The notes under the pieces are model-generated. The model saw nothing but the letters and a program-made list of their open reading frames with translations. It did no database searches and was not told the DNA's origin. The position numbers and the translations under genes are program-made. A stretch of DNA of 64,000 nt from Fallopia convolvulus (taxonomy: Eukaryota > Streptophyta > Magnoliopsida > Caryophyllales > Polygonaceae), in contig OZ024721.1 of NCBI GenBank assembly GCA_964016875.1, positions 40,916,210 to 40,980,209 on the forward strand. The letters run 5' to 3'. Shown here piece by piece: positions 45,412 through 59,072 of this stretch. Within the stretch, counting starts at the first letter, position 1. Every line of letters starts with the position of its first letter.

Positions 45412-48400
45412 ATGGATTCCCAGAGAAGAGGCGGAGGAGGAATGTCAGCGGTTTCGCCCACTCACACTCCGAGGTCGACTGATAAGTCAACGAGGGATCT
45501 GAGGTCTGGCGGAGATTCGAACTCCAACAAGACTGATAGGGATAAAGGTGTCAATGTTCAGGTTCTTGTGCGATGCAGGTAAGTTATTTTTAAATCGGAT
45601 TGCTTTCCGTAGCTACATGGTGGATTTGAATCCTGAGAAGGGAAGCCTTTCCATTTGTTGAAATGTGGTTTGTTTTAGGCCTTTAAATGACGATGAACGT
45701 AGACTTCAGACGCCAGTGGCTATCACTTGTAACGAGATTAGAAGAGAAGTGGCTGCTGCTCAGTTCATAGCAAACAAGCAGATTGACAAAACCTTTGTAT
45801 TTGATCGGGTTTGTCTTTTCCCTCTTTTATATGCCTAAATTTGCACCTCCATCATTCTCTGTCCAAATCTGTGCCTTCATGATCTCTGTATAAATCCGTG
45901 CTTCAGATAATAAAAATGCCAGTTTCAGGGTTTTGTCTTATTCCAGAAAAATTAGATGATGTAAGTTAAAAATATTTGTGCAGGTTTTTGGCCCTACTTC
46001 TAAACAGAAAGAGTTGTTTGATACTGCTATTGCACCCATTGTGCACGAGGTTCTTGAAGGCTATAATTGCACAATTTTTGCATATGGTCAGACTGGAACT
46101 GGCAAAACATACACCATGGAAGGTGGTGCAAGGAAAAAGGTTGAAGATTTGGCCACAGATTCTTATCAATTAACTACTAAGGTTCACATTGCTTATTCTT
46201 ACTAGTTTATTATATTCATTTTGTAGAATGGAGAATTTCCAAGTGATGCTGGAGTTATTCCTAGATCAGTTCAGAGAATTTTCAACATACTGGAATCGCA
46301 AAGTGCAGAGTACAACATGAAAGTTTCCTTTCTTGAGCTCTACAATGAAGAATTGACTGATCTTTTGGCACCAGAAGAGACACCCAAGTTCATTGAAGAC
46401 AAAACTAAGAAACCCCTTGCCCTCATGGAAGATGGAAAAGGTGGTGTTTTTGTCAGAGGTCTGGAAGAAGAGATAGTGTGCACAGCAAATGAGATTTATA
46501 AAATCTTGGAGAAGGGCTCTGCTAAAAGGCGCACTGCAGAAACACTGCTGAACAAGCAAAGTAGTCGTTCTCACTCAATCTTTTCTATTACAATTCACAT
46601 GAAGGAATTTACTCCAGAAGGCGAGGAAATGATCAGATGTGGTAAGCTTAATCTTGTAGACCTTGCTGGTTCAGAGAACATTTCACGCTCTGGTGCTAGG
46701 GAGGTAAGAAGCATTGAATCTTTTTTTTACTACCTGCCTCAATGATCAGTTGGTGTTCAATGCATGATAATTTAACTTTTAACAAACTACTTGAATTGGT
46801 TTTTCAGGGAAGAGCTAGGGAAGCTGGGGAAATAAACAAAAGTTTACTTACCCTGGGGCGTGTGATCAATTCACTAGTGGATCACTCTGGTCATGTTCCC
46901 TACAGGTGTGAATATTTTGTAGATGGAAGATTTGTTCTGGGCTCATGTAATACTGGAAGGCAAGTAAAACCTATGCTGATTTTTTTATGTCAGGGAAAGT
47001 AAACTGACAAGGATACTAAGGGATTCTTTGGGAGGAAAGACAAAGACTTGCATTATTGCTACCATTGCACCATCCATTCATTGTCTGGAAGAATCACTTA
47101 ACACACTAGATTATGCACACCGTGCAAAGAATATTAAGAACAAGCCAGAGGTAAGTGCAGAGTGACTTTTCTTGATTACTGTTCGAATTTATATTGCTTC
47201 CTCTGGGTTTTTTGTTAAAGACAGTGTTGATATTTTTCATTAATGATTTTCTTTATTTCTGATGTACTTTGCAGGTCAACCAAAAGATGATGAAGATTGC
47301 ACTAATGAAAGATTTATACTCAGAGATTGATCGCTTGAAGCAAGGTGCTTGAACACTTTTAAACCTTCTATAGTACTCTTATAATACAAGTGTCTGTGTA
47401 TTGTGTAGTGCCTTGAGCACAAAGTAATGCATACTCAACTGGCAAACAGTTTCAATGTGAAAATTATAAACTATTTTCCTCTGTTGGCTGAATATTTATT
47501 TTTTTAACATCTTTGATGTGTCAACAATCAGAGGTTTATGCTGCTAGAGAGAAAAATGGAATTTATATTCCACGTGAACGATATCTACAAGAAGAAGCAG
47601 AGAAAAAGGTATATCTTGCCGCTACTTTGCTGCTATGCTCTTTTGGACTTCCATGATGCATCAGATGTGACATAAATTCTTTGTTGATTCATGTACTGTA
47701 GGCCCTGACAGAAAAGGTTGAAAAAATGGAACTTGAATTAGAATCCAAGGACAAGGTAAGCAATATATATACAATAATAAAAAATATCTAGTTTTCCTTT
47801 CGACAATAAAGCTTAGCATTGTGTAATTTTCTTGCTTGCAGCAACTTGTGGGAATTCAGGAGCTCCATAATTCTCAGCAGCAATTGACAGCAGAATTGAG
47901 CAACAAGCTTGAAAGGACTGAGGTATTATAGTTATCTGTGATTTTCAGTTTCCTAATCTATATGTTGCACCTGCTCTCATTCACTCTTATTTTCATTCCA
48001 ATGGTACATGAACTTTTATTGTAATTGTGCTTCCAGAAAAAGCTTGCTGAAACCGAGCATGCCTTGTTCGAACTTGAAGAGAAACATAGACAGGCAAATG
48101 CAACAATTAAAGAGAAAGAATACATAATATCAAATCTTCTGCGATCTGGTGAGTGCTTCTGTTCTTCATATCTTTTCTATCCTAGGCAGTTGAATAATAG
48201 TGGTCATCACAATCTTTCTTCTAATCGTCTAGGTTTTTGTTTTCTTGCAAGAATTGAAAGCTTTATGCTGTATCTTCTTTTTCTTTCATTGCATAAGCAG
48301 TTTTCTGCCTTGAATACTATAGTCAAATAATCAATTATGGTTTATAATCCTTCAGAGAAAGCCCTTGTTGAGCGGGCAATTGAACTCCGGGCAGAATTGG

Positions 48401-51052
48401 AGAATGCTTCATCAGACATTTCAAGCTTATATGCAAAGATAGGTTTGTAATAACGGATACATTGAATTTTCTTCATGCTTAAAATTGAGATTAGCTGTTG
48501 TATCATATTGTTTTTATTTCAGAGAGAAAGGATGAAATTGAGGACAGCAATAGAGTCCTCATTCAGAAATTCCAGTCCCAGTTGACTCAGCAACTCGAAA
48601 TTTTGCACAAAACACTTACAGCATCTGTGACACAACAAGAGCAACAGCTAAAGCATATGGAAGAAGATATGCAGTCATTTGTATCAACCAAAGCTGAGGT
48701 AAGAACCTTTGATATTGTCTGTTTGATCCTGATTGCAGCTGAGTTAGGATCACATTCTTGAACTTTTCTTTTTCTCAGGCCGCTGAAGAACTACGTAAAC
48801 AACTGGGTAAGCTGACAATAATGTATGGTTCCGGGATCAAAACTCTGGATGATGTTGCTGCAGAGCTTGATGGAAACTCAAAGTCAACTTTTGGTGATTT
48901 GAATTCTGAAGTATCTAAACATTCATCTTCTATTGAGAATGTAAGCAATTATCTTTAACATATCTAGACCCTTTGAAACGAGACTGAGGTCATATTTGCT
49001 CTATAATTGACTCTATCCGGTGTGGCAGCTTTTCAAGCAAATTGCTTCAGAGGCTGATGCGCTACTGGATGATCTGCAAAGTGGTCTTCATGTTCAAGAG
49101 GAAAAGTTACTGTCCTATTCACAGAAGCAACATGAGGTATGGCTCTATGCCCTTATACTTATTTAATTATTGTAACTTGAATATGAACAGGATTTTGCCA
49201 TATTTCCTTTTTTAACAAGCATTTTATTACTTTCTTGCAATGGCAGGCGCATTCCAGAACAGTGGAAACTACTCGGTCAATTTCTAACATTACCGTGGAC
49301 TTCTTTAAAACTTTGGACTTGCATGCATCCAAATTGACTGTTATAGTTGAAGAAGCACAAACTGTACATGAGCAGAAACTGTCCGACTTTGAACAAAAAT
49401 TTGAGGTAGCAACACTTCTTCTTTTCACAAGGCATGTAGGAGTGTGCTGCAATTATTGATTTTTAATTTGATATCTATTTCCTATGTAGGAGTGTGCTGC
49501 AAAGGAAGAAAGACAGCTACTAGAAAAAGTTGCAGAGTTGCTGGCAAGTTCAAATGCTAGGAAAAAGGAACTGGTAAGATTTGGTCTTGTGATTCTTTGA
49601 ACCAATAAAAAAAATCGTGATTTCTAGGAGTTGGCAAAATTTGCCAAGTCATTGGCAAACTTTTGAATTAAGCCAAATTGTAATATAAATTTTTTTTAAA
49701 GATTCTAGCTGTAGCAGACAAGTATCTTCAATTTCTTATCTTTTGAAAGCTGACTAATAGCTTGCTTATCTACACTTCCAGGTTCAAGCGGCTGTTAGTG
49801 GTCTTCGAGAGAGCACTGCAGCAAGAACCAACCAATTTCAGCAAGAAATGTCAACCATGCAAAAAGATGCAGCTTCCATTAAAGCTGACTGGTCAGTTTA
49901 TGTGGACAAAACTGAGAGCCAATATCTTGAAGATACTTCTGCAGTGGAAAATGGAAAGAAAGGCCTCCAGGATGTTCTGCAGAACTGGTAAATCTGCTAT
50001 ATTGAATGAAGTTCACTTATTTAAGCATTCTGTTTTTATTCTTCTGTCTTATCAATTTGGCCAGTGGCTCAAAAAAGAAAAAAAGTTGAATCAACAGAAA
50101 TTGTGCATCTCTATTCTCTTGTTTCTGCAATATACATGCTAACATTTGATTATGCAGCTTGGACAAGGCGAAAATGGGTGCACAACAATGGAGGAATGCT
50201 GAAGAATCATTGCTTAGCCTGGAAAAGAACAATGTGGCTTCTGTAAATACCATTGTGAGGTAGGTCTCGCCCTATATTTTAAATTTAACAGTTGTGTATT
50301 AATATTTGCCATCATATTAACAACTGTTTTTTTTTTTTTTTGCCTTTTTCAGGAGAGGAATGGAAGCAAACCAGATTTTACGCACTCAGTTTTCCTCATC
50401 TGCATCATCTGCTCTTAAAGATGCAGATGTTGCCAACAAGGATCTGCTTGCATCCATTGACCGTAAGTTTGAATTTTTTTTTAAATCACTGCATCAATTT
50501 CCGTACTTCCCTGCTCTTCCAAGTCTCCTGACCCATGAAAAAATTCTCAGATTCTCTGCAACTTGACAATGCTGCACGTGGAAATCTTGATTCCATGATT
50601 GTGCCTTGTTGTGGAGACTTGAGAGAGCTGAGAAGTGGCCACCATCACAAGATTGTGGAAATCACAGAAGACGCTGGGAAATGCCTCCTTGATGAATACA
50701 GGGTAAGAACATGTTAAATTTGAAGTACTAACATAATCCTAAATAAATCAAATGTACGAAGGATAGAAAAACCATTATTTCATATACTGTAGGTAGGATT
50801 TCTAATCTCATCTTATTATCATTTCCCCTTTCCTAGGTGGATGAACCAACTTGTTCAACCCCAAGGAAGAGGCCGATCAACTTGCCGAGCATGGCATCCA
50901 TTGAAGAACTCAGAACACCAGCTTTTGATGAACTGTTGAAGTTCTTCTGGGACTCGAAATCTGGGAAGCACGTAAATGGAGACGCCAAGCAGTTCTTAGG
51001 ATCACTGGATGGGACCCGCGACTCCCGGCTTCCTCTCACCGCTATTAACTAA
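45412..51052 (+). CDS. KIN5-like: Kinesin-5 (BimC/Eg5-type) mitotic motor
   Basis: This plus-end motor forms tetramers that cross-link and slide antiparallel microtubules in the spindle and phragmoplast. There are 22 coding exons: 45412-45578, 45679-45808, 45984-46139, 46227-46703, 46808-46905, 46994-47150, 47275-47344, 47532-47608, 47702-47755, 47842-47922, 48037-48148, 48356-48442, 48523-48698, 48779-48940, 49029-49136, 49247-49405, 49490-49573, 49782-49987, 50158-50259, 50353-50462, 50551-50702 and 50837-51052. They join without frame loss to 1046 residues, near the roughly 1006 of tobacco TKRP125. The N-terminal motor has the P-loop GQTGTGKT (134-141), switch I NKQSSRSHS (from 260) and switch II DLAGSE (296-301). 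A neck and long coiled coil follow. The C-terminal BimC box STPRKRP (982-988) identifies kinesin-5; its Thr is the expected mitotic CDK site. Confidence 0.96.
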
Positions 51053-52110
51053 AGTTTGAGCAGGAGAGATGTTTTGGCTAGTAAGCATATATAGTAAACT
51101 AGTGAGAGATGGTTGTACAGTATAATGAGGTGTGTTTATGTTATTCGTTAATTATTTGTTGGAGAAATCTCTTTGTGAGGTTTGAGTAGATATTATTACA
51201 TTTATTATTTTTTTCCCTGGGCATTTCTTGTATGGCATGGTCTAAAATGCTGCTTCCGGAGTGTTGCTTCATGTATTGAGTTTCGGTTCTCAATCAAAAA
51301 TTACAATGTAGGATTTTTTATACTATTTGTTCTCTCTCCTCTTGCCTTCTAAGACGTTACAAGTTTTTGTACTTCATAAAAGAAGTTACAGAATTTGTAC
51401 TTGGTAAAAAAAAATTAGTTGATAATTAATACTTCATTGATCTAGATCCTATGCTTGGTAGCAACCTACTTTTGCTAAGAAAATTTTGTAAAGAGGTCAA
51501 CCTACTTTTGATGATGCTAATTGCTAAGTTCGCAACTTGAGCTTCAAGATGTCAACACATAGATTCGTCACTAGGTTATGTCCAACATCTTCTTTGCCTT
51601 ATGTTTTGTATAAATTTTGATGTAAAAGCTCGGCAAAATAGATTCATTCAGACTTCACCACACAACATGAAGCAATAACACTATGAACCAGTAAATCTTT
51701 ACATGCAGATTCCAAGAGTTACATTGATAATGCGGGATTACCTCATGTCTTCTCTCTTAGCATATAAAAAAATATTGACAATCCAAGCTAAACCCAGTTG
51801 TATATTCATTCTGCTATTAACCAAAAACAGAAGCAAGAGGAGATTTCTTAAATAAACCTTGTCCTTTGCTCCATCACATGCTGAATTCTGAAAGAGCATT
51901 CTGTTTAGGTTTGTCCCCTTCAATTTTTTCGGGGTAAACCATCATAAACCTTGCATAGTTGCATTTCAAGCTTCGACCTTCATAATCTTAACTTTGCATT
52001 CTTGAGCAGCAAGATCCCTAAGAAAAGTCTAGTTTACTTCTACTGAATAAACACACACGTACAAATCATTAAATCATCAATCAACTGTTTCCAAATGCTC
52101 TTAGCAAGGT
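51053..52110. other. Convergent 3' regions of the kinesin and BTB genes
   Basis: Holds the two 3' untranslated regions of a tail-to-tail gene pair. No other gene or clear repeat is seen. Confidence 0.5.
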
Positions 52111-53788
52111 TTACCTTGGATAATCACACACAGTTATCTGCAACTCAGAACCACCCTGGTCAGCCACATACTGCCTGACAAAAGCCCTTCTCCACCAAAT
52201 CTCAAAAGCTCTCTGAATATTAGGACAGTCATCTCCCTTATTAAGAAACCGATCAAACCATCTCAACAGAATCGCCTGCTGCTGCTTCAATGGCAGAGTG
52301 AGGATTGTCTGGCTTAGCCCATCTTCCACCAACTTCTTATCAATTGATCTACATGCCCTCCTCATCCATCCAAAATCCTCATACAAAGGATCCATCCATG
52401 TCAAAAGAAGCAAATACCTCGTCTCCTTTGGCACCAAAAGTTGACCCCTTCCAATCCCAATACAAATCTGAGCTGTAATCCTGCTAATCTCATGTCTATA
52501 CATAACCGGAATCTTGGAGTGAAGTGCAGCAAGCTCATTTTGCTCTGCCCATAACTTCACAAACTCGTCTGCCATCTTTTTGTCAATAAGAACATCAACA
52601 ATCCACTGCAAATTGTCAGCCTCACGTGCTATTTCGCCCATTATAGCAACTCTATCGTGCTTCTTCTCTTCATCTATGCACGCTGCTTCTGATAAGCACA
52701 AGATAAGGGAGCTTAGACATCTATGGCAGAGGTTATACAAAGCATCCTTAGAAATATCAATTCTCTCTCCGTAGTTATTGCTGTTGTCAGATGCATCTTC
52801 TCTGAGCAATTTAGATATTAGAGATTTCATTTCTCTACGAGATTTCTCATCCTTGGCTTGGAGGACACTTTTGAGCATTCTCAAGAAGGTGTCATCTGCC
52901 ATGGAAGTTGCAGATGGCTCACTTGTTACTCTCTGCAACACTCCATCGCTCATTGAGCTCTGAAGGTCAAGTTGAGTTAGACAACATACAACTTTGTCCT
53001 CCTCTTCTTCAGACCATGGCACAGCTTCCAGATACCCTAAACACGATAGTATTCCTGATTCAAAGATCAGCGCTGATGATACCTGAACAAGGAGAATCAA
53101 CATAAGAAATTTGAATTGCAAAGTAAGAGCCATCAATGAAAATGGAGGCCACACATTGACATACCTTGAGCAAACCTAGGACCTTGGAAACGTCTTCGCC
53201 AATCAGCTTCTGCTTGGGATCATCACAATACATGAGCACCAAAGTCTCCACATAGATTTCAACGTCATCGCAATCGCAAATTTCGACGGAATGCGTTAGC
53301 GCCCCGTCGCTCGTGAGCTTCTCAGCGAAGAATCCGCTCTTCTCAACCAATACTTTCCGATGAACGTCCAACGAGATCTTGAAGCCATCGCGAGCGGTGA
53401 CGGTGAGCTTGACATCTCCAGGCCCGAGTGCAAACCCTAAACCTCCCAAATTGTTGCTGCTGCTGTTGTTGCTGTCGATCAAGTTAGGGTTTCTGGACAA
53501 AACCCTAGCGAGCTTGTCCTGGAGCCTGCGGCGGTTGGTTTCGTTGGACTGCCTGATCTCGCGGAGCTGTTCCTCGGACATCATTTCGAAGAGCGTGGGG
53601 CGAGTTTGTGGGGATTGGGAGGAGGGGGAGGAGGAGAATGAGGGGGGAGGGGAGAGAGTGAGGAGCGTTTTGGAGGGAGAAGAAGAAGGGGAGAGCTTAG
53701 GATTGGTGGATTTGTGGGGAGAGAGAGAGAGAGAGGAGTCGGAGATGAAACCATGCTTGATCATGGCGGATACTTCTCTGGACGCCAT
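52111..53788 (-). CDS. BTB/POZ domain protein of the plant At1g63850-like group
   Basis: This is probably a substrate adaptor for CUL3-type ubiquitin ligases, the common role of BTB proteins; its substrate is unknown. Exons are 53788-53165 and 53082-52111, joined in phase 0 through an 82-bp intron, giving 531 residues. The start is the ATG at 53788; a TTG lies 9 bp upstream in frame. The N-terminus is Ser/Pro-rich (residues 15-65). A BTB fold runs from about 124 (DVKLTV, HRKVLVEKSGFFAEKL) to beyond 207 across the intron. The C-terminal half has the conserved helical blocks of this group: EAVPWSEEEEDKV, DNLQWIVDVLIDKK, FVKLWAEQNELAALHSKIP and LYEDFGWMRRACRS. NPH3 signature motifs are not seen. 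Function within the plant is not established by the sequence. Confidence 0.9.
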
Positions 53789-55755
53789 TGAAGCCAAGCT
53801 CTGACAATGTAGGGGTGATAATTAAACTGGCAAACACAACAAAAACGGTGGGAGCGAAATTGGGTTAAGAGAGGGAGAATCCAAGGAAGAAGAAGGAGAA
53901 GAGGAAGAGAGGGGTGGGCAAGTTGTGAGTGTGACAGTGAGCACTGTGTAGTGGCAGGGGTGGGGGCAGAAGACAGTGAGGAAGGGTTTATTCACTTCTC
54001 ACTTCTCTCCTCCTCCTTCATAAACTTAGTCCTAGGCCGAGGGAAGATAGATGTCCAATAATAACCCAATTGGAAAAGGTTGATTTTTTTTTTAACAATT
54101 GCTAGGCGCCCAATGCAAGAATTTTGAGCGTAATTTCGATCGGCATAACCGAAGTTAAAAATAAAAAAGAAACTAATTGAAGTCATATTCACGGGATAAT
54201 TTTATCAAAAACTATACAATTCTACAATATTAATTTAAAATACTAAATATATTTATATAATATCATAATAAATTATGCAATAGACAAATTATTTTTTTTA
54301 GATTTTACTCCATATTTTAATTGAATATATTTTTAAATATTTTTTCATTATTTGTGGAGATCTTGTCCAAATTTAGATTAAAATTATTAAAATATTAATT
54401 TTACTTTTTATTGAATCTTTTTAAAAAATATTTTCTTATTTTTTTAGACACTAATAATCTAATATGTATAATTACTTATTTTTTATAAAGCTAATAATAA
54501 TTAGGATAGGTTATCTACAAAACATAATATAATTTATTAGAATATTTTTTAAAGTTAATTTATTATTTTTATATATTAGGGTTCTTATCTTTTACACTAT
54601 AATAATAAGAATGTTTATAAATATGAAAAATACAATATGAAGATTAATATAGAAGAGAACATTGTCCTTGATTTAAGAGATAAAATATAGAGAAAATTAT
54701 CTATGTATTATTTTGTAAAATTCAATCCATTTATAAAGTTGTTTTCCATACTAAATTTACATAACGAAGAAATAAAATATAAAGTAAATTGATGTATATG
54801 AAAATTTACAAAATTCAATGTATTAATCAACCTATCATTCATATTAAATTACAAAAAAATATAGAGATAAAAAAATTTAAATGTAAGGTGGAGCTAGATA
54901 AAAAAAAATTCTATATTTACATAAATAAAATAAAAAAAAAAAAATTAAGAAAAATGCAATGTAAATCTTTATCAAAATTCAATTTAAGCAATTATTCATC
55001 AAGATTTGTAAACTTTTTTTATCAAATTTTTATTTAAAAAAAATCTGTAATATGAATGCAAAGATAAAGAAAAACTAATTTTATTAATTAAAATTAAAAT
55101 TCGAATTTTATTTATTTTTTGACATTTACATATAATTTTAGTCATCAACATAAAATTATATCTTTTTCTCAAAGTAAAAAAATATCTACATAAAAAAAAT
55201 ATTATTTAAAATTATATCATTATATAGATATAAATTATATACTTGGAGCTCAAGCCTTGTTAAAAGATATAAAAAAATATATTAAGACCCTAAATCTTGT
55301 TAAGAGATAAAAATGTTAAGTTAATATGGAAAATATCATCTCATAGGAATTTATGTATATAAAAATTATATAAAGATGTTATCTATTTAGTTAATATAGA
55401 AAATATCATCTCATAGGAATATATGTTATCCATGGTAGTAAACTAATACATAATCCATATATAGAAAATTGTATACATAAAAAAATGTATAAACATGTTA
55501 TCTATTTAGTGTATATAACAAGAATACTATAAGTTGTTACAAAATTTATTAAAATATAATTTCACATTAATTTATTCAAAAATGTCACGTGGCGCAAATT
55601 TTACAACAGACTTGGGTTCTGCTTTATAATGTATTAGGGTAGACTAGTCGAATTTATATAGTATATTTTATAGGGAGAAACCTAAATAAAACTATATAAT
55701 AAATGAAAATGACAAATTTTTCATACAGCTCCAATTTATTTTAATTCTATATCTA
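53789..55755. other. BTB gene leader and promoter, then AT-rich repeat DNA
   Basis: Bases 53789-54020 are the probable leader and proximal promoter of the minus-strand BTB gene, rich in GA on the + strand. Beyond about 54200 the DNA is very AT-rich and has no gene. A Helitron-like 5' head (complement TCTACCCTAATACATTATAA) lies at about 55624-55643, matching the one at 60482. Confidence 0.45.
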
Positions 55756-56228
55756 CTAGTTGTCCCCATCGTGCCCTGCACGACTATGACTCGATATTTT
55801 TTTTAGATATACTAAGATATTAATAAATAAAAATATGATATAAAATTAATGTAAGTAATTTATTACCCGTAATATGTATAAAAATTATTTTGTTTTTTAA
55901 GATCAAATGAAACAAATTATATCTAGATTATTAAGTTTAAAATTGAGAATAAACATATATTATTAAGATAAAATAATCTACATTGCTCATTTTCCTTGAC
56001 AATAGTTCATAAATAGGTTTAATTTAAAAGAAGGAGATAAAATATGAAGAAAATAAAGAAAAAAAGATATATTTTGAAAATATGGAAGAGATGAGATTTT
56101 GAAAAATAATAACTAATTTTATAATAATATATAATTTAATAATAAAAATAAAGATAATTTATTTATTGTAAATAGTTAAAATATACCTAATTTAATTTAT
56201 GATAGGGCCAAAATCGTTCTAGTGGCTC
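55756..56228 (-). mobile_element. Helitron 3' terminus and body, minus strand
   Basis: On the minus strand, a hairpin with GTCGTGCAGGGCACGA lies just before CTAG (55756-55759), which is followed by T. These are typical Helitron 3' features. The body extends rightwards to a block matching the family 5' region (CGAGCCACTAGAACGATTTT in complement, near 56210-56229), which the solo LTR interrupts. Confidence 0.5.
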
Positions 56229-56233
56229 GGTAA

Positions 56234-58637
56234 TGTAATATTCGTAATTATTTTAGATCACATAAGTCGGAAAACGAGTTTCCTGCTAAGGCGTGATCCG
56301 CAAGTAACCCTCGGAAAAGAGTAATTATTATTTAAAACCGATTTAATAATCCGTTAGAATACCTAGCTAATAATTAGTTTATCTATACGATAACTAATTA
56401 GATTGCTATCTAATTTTTTTAACCAATTTAACTAACATATTCGGGATAAGTTTAACCAATTTAACCAACATATTAATTTATCCATGGAAAATCTATCTTA
56501 AAGTGGGTAAATTATATCCAATTCAACAATAGAGCCAAATCTTTTTTCCTGGGATAAAACCAATCTTCAATTAGGACCGGAAGGAAATTCGATCGTAATT
56601 CGACTCTTTCGTTCGCTCGGCATTGAAGGCCAAGGAGGGGGTCTTTCGTGCACTTGCATTCACCACCGGCGACGTCGTCCATTAGCGTCGGAATACACCA
56701 CCGGTAAGATTCTAACCTCTGTTTCTTTTCTTTCTCGTGTCGGGTAGAAGGTTGGGTAAGTGGAGTCCGGGGTAGAGGGCGAGTCGGAGGAGGGGGTTCG
56801 TTACAAGACCGCCGGCGAAGGAAGGAATTGAACCGGCGTGAGGTTCGACTGAGGCGAAGGAGCGATCGGACTGGCGTTGTCCGGCCGAGGAAGCAGGGGT
56901 GGGTGTACGAATTGGGGGACAACCGTGGTTCTCGCCTCCGACTTCCTTCGTGGCCACCAATGGTGGAGTGGGCGTCCCGGGGAATTGAACGGCGGAGGAA
57001 CCAGAGGGCGAAGGCGAAACAGAGGGGTCGGAATGGTCGACGGAGCAGGTGCGAGTCGGATCGGGAATTACGTGGCCGAGCGAGGAAGTCGTAATTGGGG
57101 TCTGGGGTGTAATCGCAGGGTCGCCGCCGTCAGAGGAGTCGAGCGGGGAAGACGGAACCAGGGGGAAGATTTCCACCGGAGACGTCGGGCGGTTCTCGCA
57201 AGGTTGAAGAAGGGTGGAGGGGGCCCGCGCTGTGGTCAAACCCGAAGGATCCGGTCAAACCGGATGGGGAGGGGAGACGGGCCGGGCGTGTTGGGCCTAA
57301 AAATTGGGCCGGATTGGTTCCAAATTTTAATTTAAGTTGGGCTGGCTGTTTTGATTAATTAATGGGCTGAGTGGGTCCCGAATTGGGTGAATTAGATTAT
57401 TGGTTTGGGGAAATTTTTTTTATAAGGGACTAATTAGCACATTCTAGTATTTATTAATTAGAAATTTCGTAATAAAAATTAGGTATATCGGTTCGTATTT
57501 AAGTTAATCTTTGCCTTAATAATTCTTTAGGGAATCGTTCCGTTTGAGATCGTAGTTTCGCCTTTCCGAGGATTCTTCATTCGAGGTAAGTCGTTTTTCG
57601 ACTTGCTCGGTTCTTTTCTCCCTTGTTAGACTGCGTATCGATATTGTAGGACGGGTTTTGGGAACTAGTCCCGTATACCTTTTAAATTGTTTTGAACTCC
57701 TTGTGTGTTGTGTGCGTTAATGATTTTAAATATATTTTATCGGAAATTATTTTGGAACGTTTTCTCTGTGTTGGTACCGTTTCCGACACTGCCCATTGTA
57801 GCTGGTGTTGAGAAAGAGTTGGTTACTTTGACCCGTGTGACTGGGAAAATCGTACCCCTTCAAACGAAAATTATTATTTGTGTGTTTTTGGCAAGCGCTC
57901 CAGTGGAGGCTTAGCCCGGAGTTAGAAGGGAGATTGGGAAGTGGAGTGGGAGGGTCTGCCTCTGCACTCGGCACGGTGATGAGCGCCTTGGAAGTCGGAT
58001 CGTGGACAAAGGAAGAATTGCATTGCTGTGTGATTGTGATTGTGATTGTGAATGCGTATGTGACTTGTGTGACTGATATAACTAATTTAGGTATTGGCCT
58101 TTAGAGTTATGATTGCGGTTGTGGATTTGTATGCTGACTATAGATAACTGATTTCAAAACGTTCTACAGTTTCCATATTCTTTCTAGCTTGGTAGATTAG
58201 ACGCTGACCCTTCGGGGAACATTTTTCAGTTCCAGGTATGAATCAGGGAGCCGTGCAGGAACCGAGGCAAGATGGCGGGCCGGAGCGGTAAAGAGCGCGT
58301 GTCATAGTGGGATTGGTTTTTACTAGTTATTTATAATAGTTAGGATGTTGATTTTAATATCTGTTAGATAGAGTTGGTATTGTATTTCGTTTATTATTAT
58401 TTTTGGTTCGGATGGTTCAGTTCAGTAGGCGTTGTGACGTATTTGATTATTTATAATTTTCGGGGATTCATGCATGATACGTTTTTCTAAGTTTTATTAA
58501 ATAAAGGTTGGATGTTTTATTATGCTTTCTCGTCGTGCCCGAGTTGTAAGGTCCTACAGTGTAGTTGTCAACCTAAATAATAGTACCTTGTAAGGTCCAT
58601 TCCCTATTAGCGCCTCGACGGAAGTCGGGGTGTTACA
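56234..58637 (+). repeat. Solo LTR of a Ty3/gypsy retrotransposon, 2.4 kb
   Basis: The unit starts TGTAATATTCG and ends CGGGGTGTTACA, with the 5-bp duplication GGTAA at 56229-56233 and 58638-58642. The GGGGTGTTACA end is typical of plant gypsy 5' LTRs that precede a TGGTATCAGAGC primer site, so the sense strand is probably +. No internal domain remains, consistent with LTR-LTR recombination. A GC-rich region (56570-57300) gives long open frames in several phases but no domain. It lies in DNA matching a Helitron 5' region. Confidence 0.8.
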
Positions 58638-58642
58638 GGTAA

Positions 58643-59072
58643 AGTAACGATTAGATAAGATTAATTATTATATTATCTATATTTTTTTAATTAATTTTCG
58701 TGTACGTAAGTTTTGATATTATCAAATCTTTCAATATATCTATAATATTAAATATTATATTATCTATACTTTTTTATTATTTTTAAACATTATAAACATT
58801 TATCATTAATGTTTTTAAAAAAAAATCAACATATATTTATAAATAAATTCGTCAAAAAATATCTTGCTAAAATATAAAAGATATTTATACCCTACCAAAT
58901 ATATATTGTACAAAATTGGTTTAAGATATTAAATATATTCAAACCAAATAGAATTAGGTTTCAATTTCTCTCAAATGAAAACTATATTAAGATTTCGTAA
59001 GAAGTTTTTATTTTTAAAATATATCATCTCATTTGAAAGATGTAATTTATGGAGATCAAATTAATAATCAAA
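58643..59072. other. AT-rich intergenic repeat DNA
   Basis: No gene and no assignable element end, apart from general similarity to the neighbouring Helitron bodies. Confidence 0.4.

Noticed and set aside
54200..55600. Small lysine/asparagine-rich proteins in the AT-rich field
   Set aside because: They arise from AAA/AAT-rich DNA with no domain or codon structure.
56512..57335. Host genes in the GC-rich part of the solo LTR
   Set aside because: Overlapping open frames exist on both strands with no domain, no splice structure and biased composition. They lie wholly inside the LTR boundaries.
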